NCBI GenBank assembly: GCA_029237695.1
Contig: CM055266.1
Location: 12,851,805 to 12,915,804, forward strand
Origin: Conchocele bisecta
Taxonomy: Eukaryota; Mollusca; Bivalvia; Lucinida; Thyasiridae
Length of the DNA stretch: 64,000 nt
Direction of reading: 5' to 3'
Within the stretch, counting starts at the first letter, position 1, and each line of letters begins with the position of its first letter. Positions 63,501 through 64,000 of the stretch are shown here, one piece after another. The position numbers were made by a program, and so were the translations under genes. A model generated the notes under the pieces. That model was given only the letters and a program-made list of their open reading frames with translations, was not told the DNA's origin and made no database searches.

Positions 63501-64000
63501 CATTAAGCAAACATTGTATTAGCGAGCCTACCTCACCAAATCCCCGGTTACCTATGTAAACAGCTGGTTTGGTGAGGTTGCCGCGCAATAGGTAATGCGG
63601 TCAAACAGGTCACGATGCAGTGACTATTTTCAATCAATAACTTATGTTGTAAGCGATTGTAATGTGTATTTTCAATATTTATATTATTAAAATGTATCAT
63701 ATCGGTACCCCTTTAAGTAATATTTGTATATTATAAATGTAATGATGTTGTCATGAAGCGCATGAATATAAGTATTAATTAATCCAGTTTATATTGAGGC
63801 AAATCACACAGCCTAAAAACATAGTGCTGGAGTATAAACCATAGTATCGTATATTATTCATAAGTATATCACTATTAAACATTAATTACAATATGTATGC
63901 ATATTATTAAAACAGTAGATGCTACCGCTGTTTCGCTGTATGTGATATTTATAACAAAAATATTTTTTTTATTCGTCCGCGTACGGATTTCTGTCACACA
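63500..64000. repeat. Dispersed repeat, copy 2 (runs off the window)
   Basis: Aligns with 12925-13425 in the same orientation with few differences (for example CAGCTGG for CAGCGGG, and CCGCGCAATAGG for GGCGCAATAGG). Confidence 0.8.

Overview
The window reads as nuclear DNA of a marine mollusc, most probably a bivalve. It is AT-rich, has no operons, carries two 500-base assembly gaps (20340-20839 and 55229-55728), and is packed with transposons of types familiar from bivalve genomes: an L1/Tx1-type LINE, a CR1-type LINE, a Polinton DNA polymerase, an ISL2EU-type transposon with its SWIM/YqaJ partner gene, a Tigger/pogo-like element, Helitron-type elements with long minisatellite cores, and many hairpin MITEs. 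The organism call is inference from this repertoire. I see no intact host gene; every long coding signal belongs to a mobile element or an unassigned element, and nearly all are broken by stops or frameshifts.

Layout. 0-7.8 kb: Tigger-like end, LINE ORF1-like relic, L1/Tx1-type LINE (2.9-5.9 kb), SINE-like repeats and a foldback element. 7.8-12.9 kb: Polinton terminus followed by a minus-strand protein-primed PolB pseudogene. 12.9-26.9 kb: repeats only, including a ~0.5-kb dispersed repeat seen again at the window's right edge, a ~350-bp higher-order array (17.6-19.5 kb), a tandem segmental duplication carrying a MITE (22.5-24.1 kb), and several foldback elements. 26.9-29.0 kb: CR1-type LINE relic. 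30.1-31.3 kb: MITE-like palindrome and a 75-bp minisatellite.

31.3-37.2 kb is the most unusual region. It is visibly less AT-rich than its surroundings. It contains a long unassigned plus-strand coding region of which 2.23 kb is present twice head to tail, with a 5-bp microhomology (CGTCT) at the junction. Two small minus-strand reading frames follow: a helix-turn-helix-like protein and a signal-peptide/one-TM protein. The long protein has a spacing of short motifs (RTxLYNK then TRIEV) that resembles rolling-circle replication initiators, but I cannot assign it to a family.

37.7-42.1 kb: an HNH-like homing-endonuclease fragment, then a broken transposase-associated gene cut by a Helitron-like element whose body is two minisatellite arrays. 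45-47 kb: an inverted copy of the 16.3-17.3 kb repeat and another Polinton-like terminus. 47.5-54.1 kb: a decayed ISL2EU-type transposon with a SAP-SWIM-YqaJ gene on plus and a THAP-DDE transposase gene on minus, tail to tail, with readable splice sites, plus a small membrane-protein pseudogene divergent from it. 54-64 kb: the second Tigger-like copy, three MITEs, SINE fragments, a second Helitron-like array (60.0-62.7 kb), and the right-hand copy of the dispersed repeat.

The recurring theme is nested insertion. One useful regulatory-looking pattern is that all three long minisatellite arrays repeat AAGGTCA-type nuclear-receptor half-sites.
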